Of a stretch of 64,000 nucleotides of DNA, positions 1 to 8,752 are shown in pieces. The DNA is from DATKQY01 sp035532475. GTDB taxonomy: Bacteria > Actinomycetota > Acidimicrobiia > Acidimicrobiales > Bog-793. The first letter of the stretch is position 1; every line of letters starts with the position of its first letter. The translations under genes and the position numbers were made by a program. The DNA lies in contig DATKQY010000015.1 in assembly GCA_035532475.1 (NCBI GenBank), positions 9,106-73,105 of the forward strand. Reading direction: 5' to 3'. A model generated the notes under the pieces. The model had not been told where the DNA came from, ran no database searches, and saw only the letters and a list, made by a program, of their open reading frames with translations.

Positions 1-2433
1 GCGGAGACGGCGCACCACGCCGAGGTGCTGCCGGCGCACTTCCTCACCGCCGCGCTCGGCCAGGACGGCGGGATCACCGTGCCGATCCTCGACCGCATGG
101 GCGTCGCCCCCCTGGTGGTGCGCAACCGCCTCCAGGACGTCCTCGCCAAGGTCCCGCAGGCCTACGGCGGCGGCGCTCCGCAGCTCTCGCGGGCGCTCGC
201 CGACGCCTTCGAGCGGGCGGGCACGGCCCAGAAAGAGATGGCCGACGAGTACCTCTCCGTCGAGCACGTCCTGCTGGCGCTCGCCCCGGAGCTCGGCGTC
301 GAGCGCGAGCAGCTGCTCGCGGCCCTGCGTGAGGTGCGCGGCAGCCACCGCGTCACCTCCCAGCAGCCGGAGGACACCTTCCAGGCGCTGGAGAAGTACG
401 GCCGGGACCTGACCGAGCTCGCTCGCCGCGGCAAGCTCGACCCGGTGATCGGCAGGGACGAGGAGATCCGCCGGGTCATCCAGGTCCTCTCGCGGAGGAC
501 GAAGAACAACCCTGTCCTGATCGGCGAGCCGGGTGTCGGCAAGACGGCGATCGTGGAAGGCCTCGCCGGCCGGATCGTCGAGGGCGACGTGCCGGAGAGC
601 CTGCGCAACAAGCGCGTCATCTCCCTCGACCTTTCGGCGATGGTCGCCGGCGCAAAGTACCGCGGCGAGTTCGAGGAGCGGCTGCGGGCGGTGCTGAAGG
701 AGATCACCGACTCCGAGGGCGAGGTCGTCACCTTCATCGACGAGCTCCACACCATCGTCGGCGCGGGGGCCGCCGAAGGCGCGATGGACGCCGGCAACAT
801 GATCAAGCCGATGCTTGCGCGCGGCGAGCTGCGGATGATCGGGGCGACGACCCTCGACGAGTACCGCAAGCACATCGAGAAGGACGCGGCGCTCGAGCGG
901 CGCTTCCAGCCGGTCTACGTGGGCCCGCCCTCGGTGGAGGACACCGTCGCGATCCTGCGGGGCCTGAAGGAGCGCTACGAGGTCCACCACGGCGTGCGCA
1001 TCCAGGACGCCGCCCTCGTCGCGGCGGCCGTGCTCTCCGACCGCTACGTCAGCGGCCGCTTCCTCCCCGACAAGGCCATCGACCTCGTCGACGAGGCGGC
1101 CAGCCGGCTGCGGATCGAGATCGACTCCATGCCGACCGAGATCGACGTCGTCACCCGCCGCATCCGCCAGCTCGAGATCGAGCGCGTGGCGCTGCAGAAG
1201 GAGACCGACAGCGCCTCGGCCGAGCGCCTCGCCCGCCTCGAGGAGGAGCTCGCCAACCTCCGCGAGAACGAGCGGGCGATGACCGCCCACTGGCAGTCCG
1301 AGAAGGACGCCATCGGGGCGATCCGCGAGCTGAAGGGGACGCTCGAGACCCGCCGGGTCGAGGCGGAGCGCTTCGAGCGTGAGGGCAACCTCGGCAGGGC
1401 GGCGGAGATCCGCTACGGCGAGCTGCCGGAGCTGGAGCGGCGCATCGCCGAGGCGACCGCGAAGCTCGCCGATCTCCAGGCGCACCAGCGGATGCTGAAG
1501 GAGGAGGTCGACGCCGAGGACATCGCAGAGGTCGTCTCGCGCTGGACCGGCGTGCCGGTCTCCGCCCTGATGGAGAGCGAGATCCAAAAGCTCATCCGCA
1601 TGGAGGACGTGCTCCACGAGCGCGTCGTCGGCCAGGCCGAGGCGGTGCGGGTGGTGGCCAACGCCATCAGGCGGAGCCGCGCCGGCCTGTCGGACCCGAA
1701 CCGGCCGATCGGCTCGTTCCTGTTCCTCGGCCCGACCGGGGTCGGCAAGACCGAGCTCGCCCGGTCGCTCGCGGCGTTCCTGTTCGACGACGAGCGGGCG
1801 ATGGTCCGCATCGACATGGGCGAGTACCAGGAGAAGCACACGGTCGCGCGCCTCGTCGGCGCCCCCCCGGGCTACGTCGGCTACGAGGAGGGGGGTCAGC
1901 TGACCGAGGCCGTCCGCCGCCGCCCCTACGCGGTCGTGCTCCTCGACGAGCTGGAGAAGGCCCACCCTGACGTGTTCAACGTCCTGCTCCAGGTGCTCGA
2001 CGACGGCCGGCTCACCGACGGCCAGGGTCGGACGGTCGATTTCACGAACACCGTGCTGATCATGACGTCGAACCTGAAGGGCGAGCCGATCGACTACTTC
2101 AAGCCGGAGTTCGTGAACCGCATCGACGAGATCGTCCGCTTCCGCGACCTGTCGAGGGAGGACCTCACCGCCATCGTCGACATCCAGCTGCGCTCGCTCG
2201 CGCGCCGCCTGGAGGACCGCCGCATCGCGCTCGACGTCTCGCCCGAGGCGAAGGCGCTCATCGCCGAGCGGGGCTACGACCCACTCTTTGGGGCGAGGCC
2301 GGTGAAGCGGGTGATCCAGCGCGACCTCGGTGACGCCCTCGCCCTGGCCCTGCTCGAAGGGCGCTTCGCCGAGGGCGACACGGTCCACGTCGGCGTGGAC
2401 GGAGGGTCCTTCACGCTCTCGAAGTCGGCCTGA
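1..2433 (+). CDS. clpB: ClpB disaggregase chaperone, 5' end outside window
   Basis: Hsp100/Clp ATPase that pulls polypeptides out of cytosolic aggregates together with DnaK. The frame is open from base 1, so about 20-30 N-terminal residues lie outside the window and the visible part begins inside the Clp_N domain. Two AAA+ modules are seen: D1 with Walker A GEPGVGKT (523-546) and Walker B FIDELH, and D2 with Walker A GPTGVGKT (1729-1752) and Walker B LLDELEKAHPD. The coiled-coil middle domain (about 1150-1530) separates them and marks ClpB rather than ClpC. Odd: only seven residues lie between TSNL and FKPEF (about 2068-2115), where other ClpB proteins carry a clearly longer loop. purA follows 64 nt later on the same strand. 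Confidence 0.96.
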   Translation, partial: AETAHHAEVLPAHFLTAALGQDGGITVPILDRMGVAPLVVRNRLQDVLAKVPQAYGGGAPQLSRALADAFERAGTAQKEMADEYLSVEHVLLALAPELGVEREQLLAALREVRGSHRVTSQQPEDTFQALEKYGRDLTELARRGKLDPVIGRDEEIRRVIQVLSRRTKNNPVLIGEPGVGKTAIVEGLAGRIVEGDVPESLRNKRVISLDLSAMVAGAKYRGEFEERLRAVLKEITDSEGEVVTFIDELHTIVGAGAAEGAMDAGNMIKPMLARGELRMIGATTLDEYRKHIEKDAALERRFQPVYVGPPSVEDTVAILRGLKERYEVHHGVRIQDAALVAAAVLSDRYVSGRFLPDKAIDLVDEAASRLRIEIDSMPTEIDVVTRRIRQLEIERVALQKETDSASAERLARLEEELANLRENERAMTAHWQSEKDAIGAIRELKGTLETRRVEAERFEREGNLGRAAEIRYGELPELERRIAEATAKLADLQAHQRMLKEEVDAEDIAEVVSRWTGVPVSALMESEIQKLIRMEDVLHERVVGQAEAVRVVANAIRRSRAGLSDPNRPIGSFLFLGPTGVGKTELARSLAAFLFDDERAMVRIDMGEYQEKHTVARLVGAPPGYVGYEEGGQLTEAVRRRPYAVVLLDELEKAHPDVFNVLLQVLDDGRLTDGQGRTVDFTNTVLIMTSNLKGEPIDYFKPEFVNRIDEIVRFRDLSREDLTAIVDIQLRSLARRLEDRRIALDVSPEAKALIAERGYDPLFGARPVKRVIQRDLGDALALALLEGRFAEGDTVHVGVDGGSFTLSKSA

Positions 2434-2497
2434 CCGCCAGGTCATCGCTCGACCGGGCCCCGGCTACACTCCAAGCGGTCGAGCCGGAGGGAGTCTC

Positions 2498-3781
2498 GTG
2501 CCCGCGACCGTCGTGGTCGGAACCCAATGGGGCGACGAAGGCAAGGGGAAGCTCACCGACCTTCTCGCCAAGGACATGCGACTGGTCGTCCGCTACCAGG
2601 GCGGGCACAACGCAGGCCATACGATCGTCGTCGACGGCGAGAGCTTCGCGCTCCAGCTGATCCCGAGCGGCGTCCTCTACTCGCACACGACCCCGGTGAT
2701 CGGCAACGGCGTCGTCGTCGATCCGGCGGTGCTCGTCGCCGAGTGCGACGCGCTCGAGGCCCGGGGCGTCGACACGAGCCGCCTGGTCGTCTCGGGCAAC
2801 GCCCACCTGATCATGCCCTACCACTACGAGTTGGACCGGGCGACCGAGCGCAGCCTCGGCAAGAACAAGCTCGGCACGACCAAGCGCGGCATCGGGCCGG
2901 CCTACGCCGACAAGGCCGCCCGCGTCGGTATCAGGGTCCAGGACCTGCTGGACGAGAAGATCTTCCGCCAGAAGCTCGACGTGGTGCTCCGCGAGAAGAA
3001 CGCGATCCTCGCCAAGGTGTTCAACCGGCTGGCGCTCGACTTCGAGGAGATCGCCCACCTGTACCTCGACGAGCTGGCACCGCGGGTCGCGCCGATGATC
3101 GGCGACACCGTGAGCCTCATCCACGAGGCGCTCGACGCCGGCGAGCACGTCATGCTCGAAGGCGCCCAGGCCACCTTCCTCGACCTCGACCACGGCACCT
3201 ATCCCTACGTCACCTCGTCGAACCCGACGGCCGGCGGTGCGTGCGTCGGCACGGGTGTCGGACCGCGCGACATCTCGCGGGTCGTCGGGATCGCCAAGGC
3301 CTACGTCACCCGCGTCGGCTCGGGCCCGTTCCCGACCGAGGTCGACGGCGAGCTCGCCGACGTGCTCGTCGAGCGGGGCCACGAGTACGGCACGAACACG
3401 GGCCGCCGCCGCCGCCCCGGCTGGCTCGACCTCGTGATGCTTCGCCAGGCCGTCCGCATCAACTCGATCTCCGAGATCGCGCTCACCAAGCTCGACGTGC
3501 TCTCGGCGCTGCCGACGGTGAAGGTGTGCATCGGCTACGAGTCGGACGGCGAGCGCCTCGAGCGCGTGCCCTACCACCAGTCGGTGCTGCACCGGGTGTC
3601 CCCCGTCTACGAGGAGCTCCCGGGCTGGCAGGAGAACCTCTCGGCAGCGAAGTCCGTCGGCGACCTGCCGAGGGCCGCGCGGGACTACGTCGAGTGCATC
3701 GCCGACCACGCCGGCGTCCCGGTGAGCTACGTCGGCGTGGGTCCGGGTCGCGAGCAGTACGTGAGCTTCGCCGCCGCGTGA
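2498..3781 (+). CDS. purA: Adenylosuccinate synthetase
   Basis: Cytosolic GTP-dependent enzyme joining IMP and aspartate to adenylosuccinate, the first committed step to AMP. The 427-residue product has the usual length. It begins with the family GTP-binding loop (WGDEGKGK, residues 10-17) and carries the NAGHT motif that contributes the catalytic His. The open frame extends upstream to 2330 inside clpB, but the GTG at 2498 is preceded by GGAGGGAG at a suitable distance and places the P-loop at the normal position. A TACACT hexamer at 2465-2470 is a plausible -10 box. It heads a purine operon: purD starts 4 nt after the stop. Confidence 0.97.
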   Translation: MPATVVVGTQWGDEGKGKLTDLLAKDMRLVVRYQGGHNAGHTIVVDGESFALQLIPSGVLYSHTTPVIGNGVVVDPAVLVAECDALEARGVDTSRLVVSGNAHLIMPYHYELDRATERSLGKNKLGTTKRGIGPAYADKAARVGIRVQDLLDEKIFRQKLDVVLREKNAILAKVFNRLALDFEEIAHLYLDELAPRVAPMIGDTVSLIHEALDAGEHVMLEGAQATFLDLDHGTYPYVTSSNPTAGGACVGTGVGPRDISRVVGIAKAYVTRVGSGPFPTEVDGELADVLVERGHEYGTNTGRRRRPGWLDLVMLRQAVRINSISEIALTKLDVLSALPTVKVCIGYESDGERLERVPYHQSVLHRVSPVYEELPGWQENLSAAKSVGDLPRAARDYVECIADHAGVPVSYVGVGPGREQYVSFAAA

Positions 3782-3785
3782 GCCG

Positions 3786-5072
3786 GTGAAGGTCTGCGTC
3801 GTCGGCTCCGGCGCGCGCGAGCACGCCCTCGCGCTCGCGCTCGCGAGGACGGCCGACGTCGTCGTGGCGCCAGGCAACGCCGGCACGACCGGCCGCTCGC
3901 CCGAGGGCCACGCGATCGCCGCCAGCACCTCCCCGGTCGGGGAGATCCCCGCCGACCTCGTCGTCGTCGGGCCCGAGGGCCCGCTCGTCGACGGCCTCGC
4001 CGACCGGCTGCGTGCCTCCGGCCGCGCGGTGCTCGGCCCGGGCGCCGACGGGGCGCGCCTCGAGGGCTCGAAGGCGTTCATGAAGGAGCTGGCCGCGGCT
4101 GCGGGTGTGCCGAGCGCGCGTCACGCCACCGTCGATCGGTTCGCCGACGCCGTCGCCTTTCTCGACACCCTGCCCGGTCCCTATGTCGTGAAGACCGACG
4201 GCCTGGCGGCGGGCAAAGGGGTCCTCGTCACGGCGGAGCGCGCCGAGGCCGAGGCGGACGTCGCCGCCAAGCTCTCGGGCGAGGCCTTCGGCCGGGCCGG
4301 CCGGCGCGTCGTGCTGGAGGAGGCGATGTCGGGTCCCGAGCTCTCCCTCCTCGTCCTCTGCGACGGCGAGCGGGCGGTTCCGCTGCCGCCCGCCCAGGAC
4401 TTCAAGCGGGTCGGTGACGGCGACACCGGGCCGAACACCGGCGGGATGGGCGCCTACTCGCCGGTGCCGCTCGCCGACGACGGCGTCGTCGGCGAGGTGA
4501 TGGAGCGCATCGTCGAGCCGAGCCTCGCCGAGCTCAGGCGGCGTGGGATCGACTACCGCGGGGTCCTCTACGCCGGGCTGATGCTCACCGAGGACGGGCC
4601 GAGGCTGGTCGAGTTCAACGTCCGCCTCGGCGACCCGGAGGCACAGGTCGTCCTGCCACGGCTCGTCGGCGACGTCGCCGAGCTGTTCTTCCGGGCGGCG
4701 ACGGGCAGGCTCCCGGCCGTCGCGCCGGAGGTCTCGCGTGACGCCGCGGTCAGCGTGGTGATGGCCGCCGCCGGCTACCCCGCGGCGGCACGCTCGGGCG
4801 ATCGCATCGGCGGCATCGAGCGAGCCGGTACGGTCGAGGGCGTGACCATCCTCCACGGCGCCACGGCCCTCGACGGATCGGGCCGCCTCGTCACCGCGGG
4901 CGGTCGGGTGCTGTCGGTCACGGCCGTCGGCGCGACGATCGCCGACGCGCGCGAGCGCGCCTACGAGGCGGCGGGCCGCATCTCCTTCGAGGGCGCCCAG
5001 TACCGCCGCGACATCGCCGCGCCGGCCGGAGCCGGTCACGCCGGACCGGCGACGCGGGTGGCCGCCACGTGA
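3786..5072 (+). CDS. purD: Phosphoribosylamine-glycine ligase (GAR synthetase)
   Basis: ATP-grasp enzyme of step 2 of de novo purine synthesis: phosphoribosylamine plus glycine gives GAR. The 428-residue product shows the N-domain start (VVGSGAREHALA), the VVGPEGPLVDGLAD segment, the ATP-grasp lysine region VVKTDGLAAGKGV, the PNTGGMGAYSP signature and the C-terminal VEFNVRLGDPE metal/ATP loop. The GTG start is four bases after the purA stop. Its own stop overlaps the purB start in a GTGA, so translation is probably coupled along the operon. Confidence 0.97.
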   Translation: MKVCVVGSGAREHALALALARTADVVVAPGNAGTTGRSPEGHAIAASTSPVGEIPADLVVVGPEGPLVDGLADRLRASGRAVLGPGADGARLEGSKAFMKELAAAAGVPSARHATVDRFADAVAFLDTLPGPYVVKTDGLAAGKGVLVTAERAEAEADVAAKLSGEAFGRAGRRVVLEEAMSGPELSLLVLCDGERAVPLPPAQDFKRVGDGDTGPNTGGMGAYSPVPLADDGVVGEVMERIVEPSLAELRRRGIDYRGVLYAGLMLTEDGPRLVEFNVRLGDPEAQVVLPRLVGDVAELFFRAATGRLPAVAPEVSRDAAVSVVMAAAGYPAAARSGDRIGGIERAGTVEGVTILHGATALDGSGRLVTAGGRVLSVTAVGATIADARERAYEAAGRISFEGAQYRRDIAAPAGAGHAGPATRVAAT

Positions 5073-6397
5073 TCCCCCGCTACTGCCTCCCGGAGATGGC
5101 GGCGCTCTTCACCGACGAGGCGCGTCTCGGCCTGTGGCTGGAGGTGGAGCTCCTCGCCCTCGAGGCCTGGTCGAAGCTCGGGGTCGTGCCGGCCGAGCAC
5201 GCCGCGGCAGCGCGCCGGCGGGCGCCCGTCGTCGACGCCGACTTCGTCGCCCGCGTCGCCGAGCGCGAGCGCGTCACCGACCACGACGTGGCGGCCTTTG
5301 TCGACGTCGTCCAGGAGGCGATCGGCCCGCCGGAGGGCTCGTGGGTCCACCACGGCCTCACCTCGAGCGATGTGGTCGACACGGCCCTGTCCGCGACGCT
5401 CGTCCGCGCGGCGGACCTGCTCCTCGTGGCGTCCGCCGAGCTGGTCGCCGCCCTGAAGCGGCGCGCCCTCGAGCACGCCGCGACGCCGATGCTCGGCCGG
5501 ACGCACGGCATGCACGCCGAGCCGACCACCTTCGGGGTGAAGCTCGCGCTCTACTGCCTGCAGGCCGAGCGCGACCGCGAGCGGCTGGGTCGGGCGCGCG
5601 AGGCGGTGGCCGTCGGCAAGCTCTCCGGAGCCGTCGGCACCTACTCCAACATCGAGCCCGACGTCGAGGAGCAGGTCTGCACGGCGCTCGGCCTGCGCCC
5701 GACGCCGGCGACCCAGGTGATCCCGCGCGACCGTCACGCCGAGTACCTCTACGCGTGCGCCGCCGTCGGCGCCACCGTCGAGGCGCTCGCGACCGAGCTG
5801 CGCCACCTCCAGCGCAGCGAGGTCGCCGAGACCGAGGAGCCGTTCGGTGCGGGGCAGAAGGGCTCGTCCGCGATGCCCCACAAGCGCAACCCGATCACGA
5901 GCGAGCGCCTCGTCGGCATGGCGCGGGTGCTCCGCGGCTACCTCGTGGCGGGCTTCGAGGACGTGGCGCTCTGGCACGAGCGCGACATCTCCCACAGCTC
6001 GGTGGAGCGCATCGTGCTCCCCGACGCGAGCCTGCTCGCCTACTACGTGCTGCGCCGGGCCGCCCGGCTCGTCGACGGCCTGGTCGTGCACGAGGACCGG
6101 ATGCGCGAGAACCTGCTCGAGCGCTCGCTCGGGCTCGTCTTCTCCCAGCCCGTCCTCCTCGCGCTCGTCGAGTCGGGCATGGGGCGCGACGCCGCCTACC
6201 GCGCCGTGCAGCGCGACGCCCGGCGTGCCTTCGAGGAGCGCCGGGCGTTCCGCCAGGTGCTCGAGGAGGACGAGGAGCTCGTCGCGGCGCTCGGTGCGAC
6301 GCGCGCCGGGACCCTGCTCGACGAGGCATTCGATCTGGAGCGGGCGCTGCGCAACGCCCACCGCACCATTGACGCGCTGGAGGAGGTCGGGACGTGA
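5069..6397 (+). CDS. purB: Adenylosuccinate lyase
   Basis: Fumarase/aspartase-superfamily lyase that releases fumarate twice in purine synthesis, from SAICAR and from adenylosuccinate. The 442-residue product carries the lyase signature SSAMPHKRNP (about residues 270-280), the HHGLTSSDVVDTA loop and the GRTHGMHAEP motif with a catalytic His. The GTG start overlaps the purD stop by four bases, and purC overlaps its own stop the same way. The partner enzyme for AMP formation, PurA, is encoded at the head of the same operon. Confidence 0.97.
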   Translation: MIPRYCLPEMAALFTDEARLGLWLEVELLALEAWSKLGVVPAEHAAAARRRAPVVDADFVARVAERERVTDHDVAAFVDVVQEAIGPPEGSWVHHGLTSSDVVDTALSATLVRAADLLLVASAELVAALKRRALEHAATPMLGRTHGMHAEPTTFGVKLALYCLQAERDRERLGRAREAVAVGKLSGAVGTYSNIEPDVEEQVCTALGLRPTPATQVIPRDRHAEYLYACAAVGATVEALATELRHLQRSEVAETEEPFGAGQKGSSAMPHKRNPITSERLVGMARVLRGYLVAGFEDVALWHERDISHSSVERIVLPDASLLAYYVLRRAARLVDGLVVHEDRMRENLLERSLGLVFSQPVLLALVESGMGRDAAYRAVQRDARRAFEERRAFRQVLEEDEELVAALGATRAGTLLDEAFDLERALRNAHRTIDALEEVGT

Positions 6398-7275
6398 CGT
6401 TGGAGCGTGTCTACTCGGGCAAGGTGCGCGACGTCTATGACGCCGGCGACGGACTGCTCCTGATGGTCGCGTCGGACCGCATCTCGGCCTTCGACCGCGT
6501 GTTCGACGAGCCGATCCCCGACAAGGGGCGCGTGCTCACCGCCATGACGGCGTTCTGGGCGGTCGAGCTCGCCGAGATCGCCCCGAGCCACCTCGTCACC
6601 GTCGACCCGGCGTCCTTCCCGGTCGACGCGCTGGACATCTCCGACCTCGAGGGTCGGGCGATGCTCGTGCGCAGCGCCGAGATGCTCCCGATCGAGTGCA
6701 TCGTCCGCGGCTACATCACCGGCTCGGCCTGGAAGGAGTACCGCGCCTCGGGGACGATGCACGGCTCGCCGCTCCCGGAGGGCCTGCGCGAGTCGGACCG
6801 GCTCCCCGAGCCGGTCTTCACGCCGTCCACGAAGGCGACCGAGGGCCACGACGTCAACATCTCCTTCGAGGAGGCGGCGGCGCTCGTGGGTGCCGAGCTC
6901 GCCGCGCGCGCCCGCGAGGTGTCCCTCAGCGCCTACTCGCTCGGCGCCGCCCGCGCGCTCGCCCGGGGGATCGTCATCGCTGACACGAAGTTCGAGCTCG
7001 GCCTGATCGACGGCGAGCTCGCGATCTGCGACGAGATCCTCACACCGGACTCGTCGCGCTTTTGGCCCGCGGACGCGTGGTCGCCGGGCTCCTCGCCGCC
7101 CTCGTACGACAAGCAGCCGGTGCGCGACTGGGCGGACGGCACCGGCTGGGACAAGGACTCGCCGCCGCCACCGATCCCCCCCGAGGTCGTCACCGCCACC
7201 CGCGAGCGTTACATCACCGCCTACGAGCGGATCTCGGGGCTGGCGTTCTCGGACTGGTGGGGTGTCGGCTCGTGA
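6394..7275 (+). CDS. purC: SAICAR synthetase
   Basis: Phosphoribosylaminoimidazole-succinocarboxamide synthase, which couples CAIR with aspartate using ATP. The 293-residue product begins VYSGKVRDVYD, the nucleotide-binding hairpin of the family, and contains IECIVRGYITGSAWKEY and IVIADTKFELG, the second family signature. The length matches the longer actinobacterial/yeast-type PurC with a C-terminal SRFWPADAW extension. The start overlaps the purB stop by four bases and its stop overlaps purS. Its product SAICAR is the substrate of the PurB encoded next door. Confidence 0.97.
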   Translation: MTLERVYSGKVRDVYDAGDGLLLMVASDRISAFDRVFDEPIPDKGRVLTAMTAFWAVELAEIAPSHLVTVDPASFPVDALDISDLEGRAMLVRSAEMLPIECIVRGYITGSAWKEYRASGTMHGSPLPEGLRESDRLPEPVFTPSTKATEGHDVNISFEEAAALVGAELAARAREVSLSAYSLGAARALARGIVIADTKFELGLIDGELAICDEILTPDSSRFWPADAWSPGSSPPSYDKQPVRDWADGTGWDKDSPPPPIPPEVVTATRERYITAYERISGLAFSDWWGVGS

Positions 7276-7538
7276 TCTTCGCCGTCACGGTCGAGATCCG
7301 GGGCCTCGCCGGCATCGCCGACCCCGAGGGCCAGACCATCGAGCGCGCGCTCCCGGCGCTCGGCTTCGCCGGCGTGCGCGACGTCCACGTCGGCAAGGTC
7401 GTCACCTTCGAGCTCGAGGCCCCGGACGAGGCCGACGCCCGGCGCCGCGTCGAGGAGATGTGCCATCGCCTGCTCGCCAACCCGGTGATCCAGCGCTTCG
7501 AGGCCGACGTGCGTCCGGCGGGGGGAGCCGGTTCGTGA
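7272..7538 (+). CDS. purS: FGAM synthase subunit PurS
   Basis: Small (88-residue) structural subunit that links PurQ to PurL in the FGAM synthase complex and helps channel ammonia. The sequence fits the PurS fold: an N-terminal beta strand (FAVTVEIRGLAGIADPEG), a central VRDVHVGKVVTFEL strand pair and a C-terminal MCHRLLANPVIQRFEADV helix/strand. The open frame runs back to 7062, but the GTG at 7272 overlaps the purC stop in the operon's GTGA pattern and matches the normal PurS start. The next gene, purQ, overlaps by four bases. Confidence 0.95.
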   Translation: MIFAVTVEIRGLAGIADPEGQTIERALPALGFAGVRDVHVGKVVTFELEAPDEADARRRVEEMCHRLLANPVIQRFEADVRPAGGAGS

Positions 7539-8251
7539 CGCCGCGCGTCGGTGTCGTGCTGTTCCCCGGTTCCAACTGCGAGCACGACGTCGTGCGGGCC
7601 CTCGCCGCCCTCGGCGCCGCGCCCGAGATCGTCTGGCACGGCGACTCCTGCCTCGACGGACTCGACGCCGTCGTCGTCCCGGGAGGCTTCGCGCACGGCG
7701 ACTACCTGCGGCCCGGGGCGATCGCCCGCTTCTCGCCGGTGATGGGGGCGATCGAGCGCCTAGCCGGCGCCGGCCGTCCCGTGCTCGGCATCTGCAACGG
7801 GTTCCAGGTGCTGACCGAGGCCGGGATGCTGCCGGGCGCGCTCATGCGCAACGCCGGGCTCCGCTTCATCTGCTCGACGGTCGAGTGCACCGTCAGCTCG
7901 ACCACCTCGGTGCTCACCTCCGGCGTGCCCGCGGGAGCGACGCTCCGGCTGCCCATCAACCACTACGAGGGCAACTACACCTGCGACGAGGCGACGCTCG
8001 TCGAGCTCGAGGCGAACGGCCAGCTCGTGCTGCGCTACTGCGACAACCCGAACGGCTCGACGGCCTCGATCGCTGGCGTGGCGAACCGCGCCGGCAACGT
8101 GGTCGGCCTGATGCCCCACCCCGAGCGCGCGAGCGACCCGCTGCTCGGGTCGGCGGACGGGGTGGTGCTGCTCAGGTCGTTCATCGAGGCGGCGGGCGCC
8201 TACGCGAGCGGTTCTCCCCGGCGCGCGGCGCCGGGGAGCGTCGCGTCCTAG
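7535..8251 (+). CDS. purQ: FGAM synthase glutaminase subunit PurQ
   Basis: Class I glutamine amidotransferase that feeds ammonia to PurL for conversion of FGAR to FGAM. In the 238-residue product the nucleophile Cys lies in GICNGFQ and the His/Glu pair in MPHPER. The start VGVVLFPGSNCEHD and the PGGFAHGDYLRPGAIAR loop are typical. The GTG start overlaps purS by four bases. This is the last gene of the co-oriented run purA-purD-purB-purC-purS-purQ; an opposing gene ends against it (4-nt stop overlap), and purL follows after that gene. Confidence 0.96.
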   Translation: MTPRVGVVLFPGSNCEHDVVRALAALGAAPEIVWHGDSCLDGLDAVVVPGGFAHGDYLRPGAIARFSPVMGAIERLAGAGRPVLGICNGFQVLTEAGMLPGALMRNAGLRFICSTVECTVSSTTSVLTSGVPAGATLRLPINHYEGNYTCDEATLVELEANGQLVLRYCDNPNGSTASIAGVANRAGNVVGLMPHPERASDPLLGSADGVVLLRSFIEAAGAYASGSPRRAAPGSVAS

Positions 8252-8667
8252 GAGCCCCCGCCCCGGTGCACGCCGGCCCGTCGCAGCACCTCTGCCGGGA
8301 CGCCCGCCTCGCGCCAGGTGGAGTAGTCGATGCCCTTGCGGGCGCCGTACTCCTTCGCCGCCTCGACGAACGCCTCTTCGAGCGAGGTGATGTCCTCGGC
8401 GGCATCGCCGCCCTCGAGTCGGCTCTCGATGGCCTTGCGCTGCTGGATGAGATGGAGCCGCTTCAACGGGTCGGCGTCGCGCAGGCGCGCCTCGATATCG
8501 GCCAGCTGCTTTTTCAGCGAGTCGGTGCTCGGGCGGCGCCCACGGCGCGGGCGGCTGCGCTCGATGGCTTCGAGGTAACGGCGGACGGCGAGACCCTGGG
8601 CGCGTCCGGCAGCAAGTGCCGCCTTGTGTTCGGACGTCATCGCGGATCGTTTTCTGGGGGTAGCCAT
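8248..8667 (-). CDS. Conserved-looking protein of unknown function between purQ and purL
   Basis: I do not recognise a named family. The 139-residue product starts MATPRKRSAMTSEHKAAL (ATG at 8667). It has a basic region (ERSRPRRGRRPSTD, about residues 37-50), a charged helical middle (LADIEARLRDADPLKRLHLIQQRKAIESRL) that could form a coiled coil, and a C-terminal part with GARKGIDYSTWREAGV. No membrane segment or signal peptide is evident. The basic stretch and helices would suit a nucleic-acid or ribosome contact, but this is inference. It is transcribed against the purine genes, divergent from purL (86 nt) and convergent with purQ, so it interrupts an otherwise continuous operon. Confidence 0.8.
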   Translation of the reverse strand: MATPRKRSAMTSEHKAALAAGRAQGLAVRRYLEAIERSRPRRGRRPSTDSLKKQLADIEARLRDADPLKRLHLIQQRKAIESRLEGGDAAEDITSLEEAFVEAAKEYGARKGIDYSTWREAGVPAEVLRRAGVHRGGGS

Positions 8668-8752
8668 ACCACCACTATGGCGCGCCCACGGCGAATGTGC
8701 AACGTCGCATTGACCAAATACCCGGCCGACGGCAATGCATGTGGAGGGCACA

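Noticed and set aside
2434..2497. Purine riboswitch ahead of purA
   Set aside because: The gap is too short and no aptamer-like three-way junction is visible; a plain promoter and ribosome site suffice.
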